A stretch of 64,000 nucleotides of DNA from Aphanizomenon flos-aquae FACHB-1287 (GTDB lineage Bacteria > Cyanobacteriota > Cyanobacteriia > Cyanobacteriales > Nostocaceae): contig NZ_JACJTO010000006.1 in the NCBI RefSeq assembly GCF_014698755.1, forward strand, positions 1 to 64,000. Reading direction: 5' to 3'. A program made the translations under genes and the position numbers. This document shows, piece after piece, positions 1 to 9,727 of the stretch. The stretch's first letter is position 1. Each line of letters opens with the position of its first letter. Under the pieces are notes generated by a model that searched no databases, was not told the origin of the DNA, and saw only the letters and a program-made list of their open reading frames with translations.

Positions 1-351
1 ACTAATTTGGTAAATATAGAAAGTCTCAATAAAGATGTTTGTGCCATTAAAGATGGTAAGGTTGCTGGAGGTAGTTCTTTTATTATTACTGGTAAAGGCG
101 GTCTACCTGCTGACACTGAGGAATCAATTACTAATTCTCCCGCTTTGGTAGAATGGGAAAATAATTCAGATGTGGTTGCACAAGCAAATATATCTCCTGT
201 TAAAGTAAGTCAAAAAGCTACAAATTATCATCCACAAATCCAGCAAGTACAAGGTTGGATTATTACCCCGGACGGTAAGGTGATTCTCACGGCTGATAGC
301 CAAAAAATCACATTACAAACTGATAAGAATAATCTCCCTGATTGTAAGTAA
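1..351 (+). CDS. C-terminal fragment of a two-partner-secretion (filamentous haemagglutinin-like) exoprotein
   Basis: The reading frame is open from the first base of the window, so the gene starts upstream and only the last 116 codons are seen. The fragment has the tail usual for cyanobacterial FHA-type exoproteins: a Cys followed by an F-I-I-T-G-K-G-G-L-P motif, a stretch ending in LVEWENN, and a final repeated-strand segment (QGWIITPDGKVILTA) before the stop. Family members are secreted beta-helical adhesins exported by a dedicated FhaC/ShlB transporter, and such a transporter gene follows at 3028. That placement supports the call. The N-terminal TPS domain that would prove it lies outside the window. 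A TTG at base 7 is not a credible start. Confidence 0.7.
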   Translation, partial: TNLVNIESLNKDVCAIKDGKVAGGSSFIITGKGGLPADTEESITNSPALVEWENNSDVVAQANISPVKVSQKATNYHPQIQQVQGWIITPDGKVILTADSQKITLQTDKNNLPDCK

Positions 352-389
352 TTTTCTATAATAAATTCACGCAAAGGAAGAAAGATATT

Positions 390-2930
390 ATGATGTTAAA
401 TCGCAAGTTTTTGGTTTTCAGTTTATTATCATTAAGCTGTGTTTTAATTTCTCCAGTTCTTGCTAATATTAGTCGCATTTCTCTATATTCTGAAAATTCT
501 CTATCTCTAGAAAATCAAGCTCAAAAATTATATGAAAATGGCGAATTTCAACCGGCCATTACTATTTTAAAAACTGCTATTAATAACTATCAAAAACAAG
601 ATAACTTGACTGGAAAAATCATAGCTTGGCGAAATTTAGGTTTAGTTTATCAAAAAATGGGAAATCCTCAAGAAGCTAAACAAGCCGTAGCAGCAAGTAT
701 CAAATATTTACCTAAAATATCCGACGACAAAAAACGTCAAGAATTATTGGCTAAAACTCTGGAAGTGCAAGGACAAATCCAATTATCTATTGGTGAAATT
801 CAGGCTTCTTTAGATACTTGGAAACAGATAATTAATATTTATGAAAAATCAGGGGACAGTACCGGATTAATCAGAACTAAAATTAACGAATCTCAATCAT
901 TACAAAGTTTAGGTTTATATAATCAAGCTGTTAAAAATTTGACTGCAACTCAAGCAACTTTAGATAAGCAACCGGATACTTTACTCAAAGCTAAAGCCCT
1001 CTTAACTTTAGGTGATGTTTTAAGAGGAGTGAGAAAATTAGATGAATCTATGACTGTCTTAAATCAAGGCTTAACTATTGCTGAAAAATTATCATCTAAT
1101 TCTACTGTTAGAACGGAAATTTTGATCAGTTTAGGTAAAACTCAGAGGTTACAATTAAACTTTGAGCAAGCTCTGAATTATTATCAACAAGCTATTGAGA
1201 AATCACACTCTTCTGATTTACTGATTCAAGGTTATTTGCATCAAATTGATTTGTTATTATTTAATCAGAAAATATCAAACGCTCAAGCATTAATTCCCAA
1301 AATAAAAGATACTTTAACTAAATTACCTGCTAGTCGGAGTGCTGTTTATGCTCGGATTACTTTCGCTAAAACTATTCTCAAAGATAAAAAAATAGGCAAA
1401 ACTTATCAAAATTTAATTGTTGATGAATTAGCAACAGCATTAAATCTAGCTCAAAAACTAGCAGATAGTCGTGGTGAAAGTTATAGTTTAGGGGTTTTGG
1501 GTAATATTTATGAAAAAAATCAACGCTATGCAGAGGCGCAAAAATTGACGGAAAAGGCAGTTTTAATTGCTCAAAGAATTAAAGCACCAGATATTAGTTA
1601 TAAATGGCAATGGCAACTAGGGAGAATATTAGCGGCAAAAGGAAACCAAAAAGATGCAATATCTGCTTATAAACAAACTGTAGAAACTTTAAAAAGCATC
1701 AGAACCGAGTTAGTTGCTATTAGTTCAGATTTACAATTTTCTTTTCGAGAAGATGTTGAACCTGTTTATCGAGAATTAGCAGGATTATTATTACATGAAA
1801 ACTCAAGTCAAACAGAAATCAAAGAAGCTAGACAAGTAATTGAAGATTTACAACTAGCTGAATTAGATAATTTCTTTCGTAATGCTTGTTTAAATAGTAA
1901 ATCTGTAGAAATAGATGAAATTAATGATTATAGTACCGCTGTTTTCTATACTCTGATTTTAAAAGATAGATTAGAACTAATTGTAGCTTTACCTAATCAA
2001 CCTCTAGAACGATATTCACGCCCTATTTCTCAAGTAGACATTGAGAATAATATTAAAAATTTAAAACGTGAATTAACTAATTCAATAGGTTTGAACAAAA
2101 GAAGATTAAAATTATCTCAAGAAATTTATACTTGGTTAATCAACAAAGAATTAGCTGCAAAATTAGAATATAGCAAGATTAAAAATTTAGTCTTTATTTC
2201 TGATGGTGTATTCAGAAATATTTCCTTAGCTGCTCTTTATGATGGTAAACAATATTTAATTGAAAAATATAGTATTGCTCTTGCTCCTAGTTTGCAACTT
2301 ATAGATATTAAACCCTTAGTACGAGAACAAGTACAATTATTTGCAGGAGGAATAAGTGAGCCTCGTCAAAAATTTCCTGCTCTTCCTAATGTAATAGGAG
2401 AATTATCACAAATCAAGGCTGATTTTCCTAAAGCAAATTTATTAAAAAATGAGTTTTTTACAAGTTCAAATTTAGAAACCAATATTAAGCAACATTCGGC
2501 TCAAATAGTTCATTTAGCAACTCATGGTGAATTTAGCTCCAAAGCAGAAGATAATTTTATTTTAACTTGGGATGGTCGATTAAACATTGATCAGCTGACA
2601 AATATACTACGTTCTGATAATAAGCAAATTCGTCCAATTGAATTATTAGTTTTAAGTGCTTGTCAAACTGCAACTGGAGACAAAAGAGCTATTTTAGGTT
2701 TGGCTGGAATAGCAGTAAAAGCTGGAGCGCGGAGTACAATTGCTAGTCTTTGGTCTGTTAATGATCAAGCGACCTATTTACTGATGAGTAAATTTTATCA
2801 GGAATTAGCTAATAGTAAAATTACAAAAGTTGAAGCTCTGCGTCGCGCTCAATTAGAGGTTTTAAATAAAAATGAATTTAAACATCCCTATTTTTGGTCA
2901 GGTTTTGTACTCATAGGTAATTGGCTATAA
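390..2930 (+). CDS. Secreted TPR-CHAT domain protein (caspase/separase-like protease fold)
   Basis: 846 residues. The first 25 form a signal peptide (hydrophobic FLVFSLLSLSCVLISPVLA). Residues of roughly 35-440 are degenerate TPR repeats (for example NLGLVYQKMGNPQEA). The last 280 residues form a CHAT domain, with a His in HLATHGEF near residue 712 and a Cys in VLSACQTATGD near residue 757, the expected protease dyad. The start is the first of two adjacent ATGs, preceded by AGGAAG. CHAT proteins of this layout commonly sit beside FHA-type exoproteins and FhaC transporters in cyanobacteria, as here, so a role in processing or surface display of the exoprotein is plausible but inferred. Only 38 bases separate it from the upstream exoprotein, so co-transcription is likely. 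Confidence 0.85.
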   Translation: MMLNRKFLVFSLLSLSCVLISPVLANISRISLYSENSLSLENQAQKLYENGEFQPAITILKTAINNYQKQDNLTGKIIAWRNLGLVYQKMGNPQEAKQAVAASIKYLPKISDDKKRQELLAKTLEVQGQIQLSIGEIQASLDTWKQIINIYEKSGDSTGLIRTKINESQSLQSLGLYNQAVKNLTATQATLDKQPDTLLKAKALLTLGDVLRGVRKLDESMTVLNQGLTIAEKLSSNSTVRTEILISLGKTQRLQLNFEQALNYYQQAIEKSHSSDLLIQGYLHQIDLLLFNQKISNAQALIPKIKDTLTKLPASRSAVYARITFAKTILKDKKIGKTYQNLIVDELATALNLAQKLADSRGESYSLGVLGNIYEKNQRYAEAQKLTEKAVLIAQRIKAPDISYKWQWQLGRILAAKGNQKDAISAYKQTVETLKSIRTELVAISSDLQFSFREDVEPVYRELAGLLLHENSSQTEIKEARQVIEDLQLAELDNFFRNACLNSKSVEIDEINDYSTAVFYTLILKDRLELIVALPNQPLERYSRPISQVDIENNIKNLKRELTNSIGLNKRRLKLSQEIYTWLINKELAAKLEYSKIKNLVFISDGVFRNISLAALYDGKQYLIEKYSIALAPSLQLIDIKPLVREQVQLFAGGISEPRQKFPALPNVIGELSQIKADFPKANLLKNEFFTSSNLETNIKQHSAQIVHLATHGEFSSKAEDNFILTWDGRLNIDQLTNILRSDNKQIRPIELLVLSACQTATGDKRAILGLAGIAVKAGARSTIASLWSVNDQATYLLMSKFYQELANSKITKVEALRRAQLEVLNKNEFKHPYFWSGFVLIGNWL

Positions 2931-3027
2931 TTTAGTTAAAATTCATAATCCTTGAAAAAGGATAGTATGCTTGTTTTCACGTCAGTATGTTCCTCTTTAT
3001 TATTGCAAAATACAGGTGTGTTGAAAG

Positions 3028-4758
3028 ATGAAAAATAAATTGCAAAATTCTAATAAAATCATATTTAACTGGTTATTTTTTTGTATTGACTTGGTGATTT
3101 TTTTCCCACCAGCTAATGCTCAAATAATTTCACAACCAATCACACCTCAAGATCCAACAGTATTACCAACTCCCCAACCTTTACCGGAAACCCAACCTTT
3201 ACCCCCTTTAGAAGACCTATTACACGCTCCAGGACAAATTCCTCTCCAACCATCCTTAGAACAAATTCCTGGAACAATTACAGTTACACAGTTTGACGTT
3301 ATTGGTAGCACTGTTTTTAGTCAAACAGAATTAGCAAAAACATTAGAACCTTTTACTAAACATCCTATTTCTTTTACTGAATTATTGAAAGCTCAAGAAG
3401 CTATTAGTCAACTATATATAAAATCTGGATATATTACATCTGGAGCATTTATACCCCCCCAAGAATTAAAAAATGGGGTAGTCAAAATAGAAGTGATTGA
3501 AGGTGAAGTTGAGTCAATTAATATTACAGGGTTACAAAGATTAAAACCTGGTTATCTTCGCAGTAAATTGGCATTAGCAACTAAAGCTCCTTTAAATCAA
3601 AATCGCTTGCTTGAATCTTTGCAAATGCTACAAATTGACCCTTTAATTGCTAATTTATCCGCAGAATTAGCAGCAGGTTCTCGTGCTGGGATAAGTACCT
3701 TAGAAATTAATGTTCGTGAGGCTCAAGCTTTCTCTACACAACTCAGTATTGATAATCAAAGATCTCCTAGCGTTGGTACTGTCCGCCGTCAATTACAAAT
3801 TAGTCACAATAATCTTTTAGGATTTGGCGATCGCTTTCATGTAGGCTATATCAATACCGATAGTAGTAACTCCGTCGATGATTTAAGTTATTCATTTCCC
3901 ATCAATCCCTACAATGGAACAATCAGTTTAAACTATAGTCTCACAAATAGTAATGTTATTGAAAAACCCTTTAATGCCTTAAATATTCAGTCAGAATCTC
4001 GCAACTATCAAATTACCTATCGTCAACCCCTAAAACAAACCCTAACGGAAGATTTTAGCTTAGGTTTAACAGCTTCTCGATAAGAATCACAAACCTCACT
4101 TTTAAATATTCCCTTTCCTTTATCTATTGGTGCAAATGAACAAGGAGAAACAAAAATTTCTGCCCTCCGTTTTTTCCAGGAATATACAAAAAGAGACAGT
4201 CAACAGGTATTTGCTCTCCGTTCACAATTTAGCTTTGGAATTGATGCTTTAAATGCCACTATTAATAGTGAAGAACCGGATAGTCAGTTTATAACTTGGC
4301 GGGGACAAAGCCAATATTTACGTCTGTTAACACCAGATACAACCTTATTATTACGCTCTGATTTACAACTAGCTGATCGTCCTTTGGTTCCCCTCGAACA
4401 ATTAAGTATTGGTGGACAACAAAGTGTTAGAGGTTATCGTCAAGATCAATTATTAGCTGACAATGGCTTATTTGCATCCGCAGAACTGCGTACCTCAATC
4501 CTGAAAATACCTAAATGGCACACTACAGTTCAATTATCCCCCTTTGTCGACTTAGGCACAGTTTGGAATCATCCTGCCTCTGAAGCTAAAATTCCCAAAA
4601 AAACCCTATCCTCGGTGGGTTTAGGTTTACGTTTTTTGGTTGGTAACAACTTTAATGCTAAAATTGATTGGGGTATTCCATTAGTTAAATTGAATCAAAC
4701 TGGCGATACACTGCAAGAAAATGGTCTTTATTTCACAGTTGAATATAAACCTTTTTAA
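3028..4758 (+). pseudogene. ShlB/FhaC/HecB-family outer-membrane transporter, interrupted by one in-frame stop
   Basis: Read through as one frame this is a normal-length (about 575 aa) two-partner-secretion transporter. It has an N-terminal signal sequence ending near ANAQ, a proline-rich linker, a POTRA domain at about residues 80-160 (TVTQFDVIGSTVFS, GYITSGAF), and an FhaC-type 16-strand barrel with the conserved GGQQSVRGYRQ motif near residue 460. Codon 352 (4081-4083) is TAA. The same frame then continues without another stop to 4758. Homologues carry a sequence like SRxESQTS at this point, and SR-stop-ESQTS here fits a single C-to-T change of CAA. The downstream part has no good start. 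Either the gene is freshly inactivated, the stop is read through, or it is a sequencing error. The barrel cannot fold from the first 351 residues alone. Confidence 0.85.
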
Positions 4759-4837
4759 TTCAGGACTTACCCACAAGTCATGAACGAAGGAACTACCTAT
4801 TGCGTCAGAAACTGTAGGGATAGGAAGCATACTTTAA

Positions 4838-6271
4838 TTAACCCCTTCTGACACAAAGCATGGTAATATCATCAAACTGCGGGGCATCAGCAATAAAAGC
4901 AAATAAATTAGTTTTAATTGCATTGAGCAAATCATTAGCACAATTGCATGGCTGCTCCAGAATATCTCGCAGTCGCTTGTCTGTGAATAACTTACCTTCA
5001 GGGTTTTTGCCCTCCGTTACACCGTCAGTATAGCCAATCAATATATCACCGGATTCAATCTGAACCTGTTGGATTTTAAATTTACTTCCAGGCATCATTC
5101 CTACCGCAGGCCCTGTAGATTTAAGAATATTCTTCACACCAGATTGGTTAAGAACAAACAACGGCTCATGCCCACCATTAATATAAGTAAGAATTCCCGT
5201 TTCTGGTTCCAAAATACCAAAAAACATAGTTGCAAACATACTCATTTGCCAGTGATTTTGGGCAACATATTCATTAGTTCGAGAAACTGCTTGCAGGGCA
5301 TTGAGGTGATCTAAATTTCTGAAGTCAGATTCACTCAGCCAACCACCAATAGGCTGATTGTCCTCAAGAATTTGATCAGCCAGTCCACGCAATTGCGTTT
5401 CCGAAGAAAACACACGGATTAAACTCCGCATCAAAGCCATGAATAATGCTGCACCTACACCTTTATCACATACATCCGCAATTACCAGTCCTACCTGATT
5501 ATTAGGAAGATCAAAAGTGTCGTAGAAATCTCCAGCTACCTGACGGGCAGGATAGAAACAAGCAGCAATTTCCCAATTAGGCGATTTAACTAGTTCATAA
5601 GGCAGAAAATCAATCTGTATTTGTCGTCCCTTTTCTAGTTCAGCGTCAAGAGCTTTAGAATATTTATCAAGTTTTGAATACAGACGAGCATTTTCCAAAA
5701 CTAAAGCCATCTGGTCAGCAGTTAGCAGCATGAGATTAGCTATTTCTTGGCTAAAATGCCCTGGTTGAGAATGTAATAAAGTTATTATTCCTAATAATTC
5801 TTCCCCTCTGATAATAGGAACAGCCAAAGCAGAACGGACATTATACGGCTGATTAGGTAAGGTGAGCCAGCGATTATCTTTCTCAGTATCTAAAATCAAT
5901 CCCATTTGGCGATTACGGATTACCCAACCGGCTAGGCCTTTATCTAATACATTACCGATCAGATTCTTACGTTGTTCTGATGTTACTTCCGCCCGCGACA
6001 AAATTGCATCTACTACTTTTCCAGAAGGCTCAAGTAAAAATAGACTGCCTTTTTCTGACTTAGTTTGATCTGTGGCCACATCTAATGTAGTCTGTAATGC
6101 GGCTTTTAGTACCTCCCTTTCCGTCGCAGAGCGTGCCATTGATACTAATTTTTCTAGCAAATGACCTTGAGCTTTAAAAGCAGCCCCTTCATTTCTGAGT
6201 TCTGCTACTTCTCGACGAAGTGCTTCTAGTTCTTCGTAATCTACTGCTTGAATCTGATTGTTAAAACTCAT
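4838..6271 (-). CDS. icfG: GAF-PP2C (SpoIIE/RsbU-type) serine phosphatase, IcfG-like
   Basis: 477 residues. A short coiled coil (about 8-40) is followed by a GAF domain (about 55-200) and a SpoIIE-type PP2C domain (about 230-477). The phosphatase metal-binding motifs are present: VAGDFYD, VIADVCDKG, GHEPLFVL, GYTDGVTEG and FDDITMLCV. The ATG at 6271 is chosen over the upstream TTG (6286) because AGGGGG lies just before it. The enzyme should dephosphorylate STAS-domain antagonists, two of which lie upstream in the same cluster together with an RsbW-like kinase. The same gene set (STAS, glgX, STAS, PP2C, kinase) makes up the icfG cluster of Synechocystis PCC 6803, known to link carbon and glucose metabolism. 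The GAF domain suggests an input signal that cannot be named. The symbol rests on gene order and is not proven. Confidence 0.85.
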   Translation of the reverse strand: MSFNNQIQAVDYEELEALRREVAELRNEGAAFKAQGHLLEKLVSMARSATEREVLKAALQTTLDVATDQTKSEKGSLFLLEPSGKVVDAILSRAEVTSEQRKNLIGNVLDKGLAGWVIRNRQMGLILDTEKDNRWLTLPNQPYNVRSALAVPIIRGEELLGIITLLHSQPGHFSQEIANLMLLTADQMALVLENARLYSKLDKYSKALDAELEKGRQIQIDFLPYELVKSPNWEIAACFYPARQVAGDFYDTFDLPNNQVGLVIADVCDKGVGAALFMALMRSLIRVFSSETQLRGLADQILEDNQPIGGWLSESDFRNLDHLNALQAVSRTNEYVAQNHWQMSMFATMFFGILEPETGILTYINGGHEPLFVLNQSGVKNILKSTGPAVGMMPGSKFKIQQVQIESGDILIGYTDGVTEGKNPEGKLFTDKRLRDILEQPCNCANDLLNAIKTNLFAFIADAPQFDDITMLCVRRG

Positions 6272-6447
6272 ATTCCCCCTAAGCAAATGATTCTAAACAC
6301 GAATGTAAACTGAGTTATCCCGAAAATTAGATGCCTAAAACCTGTATGTATTCTACTTTTCAATTGCTTAACCTACTAACTTAGATTAGTGGGGGCTGAA
6401 TTAACTAGACATCTGGTGAAAATTAAATTTGCGTTTCCTAGAACCCT

Positions 6448-6477
6448 TGTAGAGAAGTTCTATCGAATATCTCTACA
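6448..6477. terminator. TGTAGAGA-type palindrome after the kinase gene
   Basis: An inverted repeat with arms TGTAGAGA / TCTCTACA and a partly paired middle (AGTTC / GAATA). It is one of four related palindromes in the window, all just downstream of a gene end. No T-run follows on the minus strand, so a classical intrinsic terminator is not shown. It could be an attenuator or RNA-stability hairpin between kinase and phosphatase. Confidence 0.45.
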
Positions 6478-6527
6478 TTTTCTCTAAATATTTCCAATAT
6501 AGCCTAAACAAACAGCTATAAAATCAG

Positions 6528-6947
6528 TTATTTGCAATTGACAATAAAGATATTGCGATTTTTATCACCCTCACGCTCATACAAATATTGGTCAACACCT
6601 TGAATTGCTAAATATACACCTAGTCCCCCTATTTGCCGCTCTTCCAAAGGCTTATTTAATTCTTGGGCTGCTACAGTCACCTTGTCATGAGGATCATGTC
6701 TAGCTCCAGTATCTTCAATACAGATAGTGAGCGTGGATTCCCCAAGAGTAGCAGATATCTTTAATTGGCCTTGCAAACCAGCTTCCTCATAGCCATGAAT
6801 AATTATATTAGTGGCAATTTCGTCAACTGCTAGACGGAGCTTGTAAGTAGCTTTTTTATCCAAAGCTGCTGATTCGGCTGCCGTTTTGATGTATGTAGCG
6901 ATCGCCTCTAAAGAGTCTAATGTTCCCGATACGGTTAAAGTTTCCAT
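6528..6947 (-). CDS. RsbW/SpoIIAB-type anti-sigma serine kinase (HATPase_c_2)
   Basis: 139 residues, the usual length for this family. The GHKL ATP-binding signatures are visible: an N box (AVDEIATNIIIHGY), a G1-type box (CIEDTGARHDP) and a G2-like GGLGVYLA. Such kinases phosphorylate a serine in STAS antagonists and bind a sigma factor or another target when the antagonist is phosphorylated. Both substrates are probably the STAS proteins at 7157 and 9728. In Synechocystis the equivalent kinase (Slr1861) phosphorylates Slr1856 and Slr1859. The gene is separated by about 210 bases from the STAS gene upstream and by about 256 from the phosphatase downstream. Each gap holds a hairpin, so expression may be uncoupled. 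No sigma factor gene is nearby. Confidence 0.85.
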   Translation of the reverse strand: METLTVSGTLDSLEAIATYIKTAAESAALDKKATYKLRLAVDEIATNIIIHGYEEAGLQGQLKISATLGESTLTICIEDTGARHDPHDKVTVAAQELNKPLEERQIGGLGVYLAIQGVDQYLYEREGDKNRNIFIVNCK

Positions 6948-7084
6948 AAACAGTGGTTCTGATATTGATCGATAATCACTTGCATATTTACAACCTTCCC
7001 AAACAATAAAGATTCGTATCTTTTTAAATTTCTGGTGTCGTAGATTTTATTTAGGAAAGTGATTTTTTGTTATCTCCTAACCTC

Positions 7085-7115
7085 TGTAGAAACTTTCCTG
7101 CCGAAAGTTTCTACA
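7085..7115. terminator. Perfect 13-bp stem hairpin between STAS and kinase genes
   Basis: Arms TGTAGAAACTTTC and GAAAGTTTCTACA pair perfectly around a 5-base loop (CTGCC). It lies 42 bases after the STAS stop on the minus strand. No T-tract follows. It belongs with the TGTAGA palindromes at 6448, 52714 and 56715. A role as attenuator or processing site is inferred from position only. Confidence 0.5.
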
Positions 7116-7156
7116 ATTAAATCCGATTGTATTTGGTGCAAAATCAAATTGCTAAA

Positions 7157-7516
7157 CTATGCCGATTTGTTGATCTCCTCCTCATTATCTACCAAATAAA
7201 CACTGTGGTCAAAGCCAGTCTTCTTAATAGTATCTAATACAGTCTCTTGAGTGCCAACCATATAGATTTTTACATCTGTTCCCATCTTTTGTTTAGCGAA
7301 GATTAGCACCCGGAGTCCGGCACTGGCCATGTACTCTAGTCCTTCCATCATCAGCACTAAACGTTGAGGATTAAGTTTAGCAGCCTCTTCTACCTTGTCT
7401 TTAAAACCTGTTGCTGTACTGGCATCCAGGTCTCCAGCTAAGGTAATTTTAGCAACATTATCACTTGTTTCTAGAGTTATTTCTAGAGAAGTTTTTCCAG
7501 TTTGTTCAGTAGTCAT
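7157..7516 (-). CDS. STAS-domain anti-anti-sigma factor (RsbV-like), downstream copy
   Basis: 119 residues forming a single STAS domain. The phosphorylation-site helix is clear: LEYMASAGLRVLIFAK, with the target serine near residue 65. The preceding strand-helix pattern (AKITLAGDLDAST) is typical. It should be phosphorylated by the RsbW-like kinase and restored by the PP2C enzyme encoded next. It lies 79 bases after glgX, and a second STAS gene lies on the other side of glgX. That matches the slr1856-glgX-slr1859 order of the Synechocystis icfG cluster. The two STAS proteins here are clearly divergent, so they may answer to different partners. Confidence 0.9.
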   Translation of the reverse strand: MTTEQTGKTSLEITLETSDNVAKITLAGDLDASTATGFKDKVEEAAKLNPQRLVLMMEGLEYMASAGLRVLIFAKQKMGTDVKIYMVGTQETVLDTIKKTGFDHSVYLVDNEEEINKSA

Positions 7517-7595
7517 GATTTCCTGTTAATATTTGAATTGCAAAAAAGTAGTTGAAAGGTGAAAACTGGCAAAATTAACTTTGCCAAAATTGAAT

Positions 7596-9716
7596 TTATT
7601 TACCTACCAAGATTGCCACAGAGCGATCGCCCATTAACAAACCCGATTGATTTTCTAGCATCGGTTCAGTACCAGGTTGCCAACTATCATGGGGTGTTGT
7701 AGCACCAGTATTTGCGAAAATATGCCAATTCATGCCCATAGGTAAGCCAGGAATCTCAAACCACAGAGAGTCCCAGTGCATATTCATAGCCACGTAGACG
7801 TAATTATCTTCTACAGTGCCTTGCTTGGCGTGTTTCCCACAGAGCATAAAAGCCAGAGTCCGCGCAGAATCAGACCAATCAGCGTTCCATGCCCGTGTGC
7901 CATGCCAAGTAATATCGGCATAACCGCTGCCCACATAATCGCGGTTTTGGAAATGCCAGGGATTTCTTAACACTGGATGGAGATTGCGGAAAGCAATACA
8001 GTGTTTAAAAAACTTAAACAAATCTGCATTTTTTTGTAACAGTGTCCAATCTAACCAGTTTAAGTCATTATCATGACAGTAAGTGTTATTATTGCCATAT
8101 TGAGTGCGTCCCACCTCATCACCCATGAGAATCATTGGCACCCCCTGACTTACCATCAGCATAGCCAGGGCATTTTTAATTTGCCGATGGCGTAAAGCAT
8201 TGATACCTGGATCATCTGTTTGACCCTCCCAACCGCAGTTCCAACTATCATTATCATTAGTGCCATCGTTGTTATTTTCACCATTGGCTTCATTATGTTT
8301 CCCGTTATAGGAAACCATATCCATCATGGTAAAACCATCGTGGGCAGTAATAAAATTAATAGATGTTGCGGGCGCACGGCCAGACAAAGCATACAAATCT
8401 GGAGAACCTTGCAGACGTTGGGCGGTATCCCCAACCGTACCATCTCCTTTTAAGAACTTACGAATCCCATCACGGTATTTACCATTCCATTCTGCCCAAC
8501 GTCCATAAGCTGGGAAAGAACCGACTTGGTATAAACCGCCAGCATCCCAAGCTTCAGCAATCAGTTTACACTTAGCCAAAATCGGGTCAAAGGCCAAAGA
8601 TTCCAACAGAGGAGGATTTGCTAAGGGTGCGCCCCAAGGATCACGACCTAAAATAGCTGCCAAGTCAAACCGGAAGCCATCAATATGATATTCTGAAGCC
8701 CAGTAACGCAGACAATCTAAAACTATACCCCGCACAATGGGGTTATTACAGTTGAGAGTATTACCAGTCCCGCTAAAGTTGTAATAGTACCCTTCTGGGG
8801 TAAGCATATAATAGGTCTTATTGTCAATTCCTCGAAAAGAAATTGTCGGACCATGCTCGTTACCTTCGGCAGTATGGTTAAAAACTACATCAAGAATGAC
8901 CTCAATCCCGTTTTTATGCAATTCCTTAACCAGGGCTTTTAACTCATCCATCTGCATCCCAAATTTGCCTGTAGCCGCATAACCAGCCTTGGGAGCAAAA
9001 AAACCAACTGTACTATAACCCCAATAATTATATAGAGTTTCTCCAGTTTGGGGATTAGGACGGCTATTTTCAAACTCATCAAACTCATAAATAGGCATCA
9101 ACTCCACAGCATTGACACCCAACTCTTTCAGGTAAGGAATTTTATCCCGAATACCAGCAAAAGTACCCTGATATTTTTCTTTTACACCGGATGATGGATG
9201 ACGGGTAAAACTGCGGACGTGCATTTCATAAATAACTTGATCTTCTGGAGGAATTTCCAAAGGACAGTCATTTTCCCAGTCAAAATCATCAAAAGCAATT
9301 CTGGCGCGATGATGGTAGATATCATTCCAGTCTGGAGTCACACCCCAAACATCCCGACCACCAATAATTTTGGCGTAGGGGTCCATCAAAACTTTGCTGG
9401 TATCAAACCAATGACCTGCCTGGAAATTATTTGGACCATCCATGCGATAGCCATATTCCAGATTTTCATAATCCAGGTCAAAGACAGTCATGCTATAAAC
9501 ATTACCAATGCGAAATTCTTCAGGAAAAGGAATTTCGGCTAAGGGTTTTTTGGCGTGTTTTTCAAACAGGACTAAAGTACAGGATTTGGCGTAACTCGAA
9601 AAAATTGAGAAGTTAACCCCCCCTGGAACTAGGGTTGCACCAAACGGAAATGGTTTTCCGTTGCGTAATTTAAACCCCTCATAAGTATGCGTTGAATGAA
9701 CATCAATTCTTTCCAT
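7596..9716 (-). CDS. glgX: Glycogen debranching enzyme GlgX (isoamylase-type, GH13)
   Basis: 706 residues, full length for GlgX. It has an N-terminal CBM48-like region (residues about 15-110: FPFGATLVPGGVNFSIFSS) followed by a GH13 barrel. The conserved regions are DVVFNHTAEG, DGFRFDLA with the nucleophile Asp, AEAWDAGG with the acid Glu, and ITAHDGFT with the third Asp. It cleaves alpha-1,6 branches of glycogen or limit dextrin in the cytosol. The stop of the upstream STAS gene is only 11 bases before its start, so the two are translated from one message. This placement between two partner-switching antagonists suggests regulated glycogen mobilisation. Confidence 0.95.
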   Translation of the reverse strand: MERIDVHSTHTYEGFKLRNGKPFPFGATLVPGGVNFSIFSSYAKSCTLVLFEKHAKKPLAEIPFPEEFRIGNVYSMTVFDLDYENLEYGYRMDGPNNFQAGHWFDTSKVLMDPYAKIIGGRDVWGVTPDWNDIYHHRARIAFDDFDWENDCPLEIPPEDQVIYEMHVRSFTRHPSSGVKEKYQGTFAGIRDKIPYLKELGVNAVELMPIYEFDEFENSRPNPQTGETLYNYWGYSTVGFFAPKAGYAATGKFGMQMDELKALVKELHKNGIEVILDVVFNHTAEGNEHGPTISFRGIDNKTYYMLTPEGYYYNFSGTGNTLNCNNPIVRGIVLDCLRYWASEYHIDGFRFDLAAILGRDPWGAPLANPPLLESLAFDPILAKCKLIAEAWDAGGLYQVGSFPAYGRWAEWNGKYRDGIRKFLKGDGTVGDTAQRLQGSPDLYALSGRAPATSINFITAHDGFTMMDMVSYNGKHNEANGENNNDGTNDNDSWNCGWEGQTDDPGINALRHRQIKNALAMLMVSQGVPMILMGDEVGRTQYGNNNTYCHDNDLNWLDWTLLQKNADLFKFFKHCIAFRNLHPVLRNPWHFQNRDYVGSGYADITWHGTRAWNADWSDSARTLAFMLCGKHAKQGTVEDNYVYVAMNMHWDSLWFEIPGLPMGMNWHIFANTGATTPHDSWQPGTEPMLENQSGLLMGDRSVAILVGK

Positions 9717-9727
9717 TAAACTTTTCC

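Noticed and set aside
8220-8575. Several overlapping plus-strand ORFs inside glgX
   Set aside because: Antisense shadows of a strongly conserved gene; no recognisable products.
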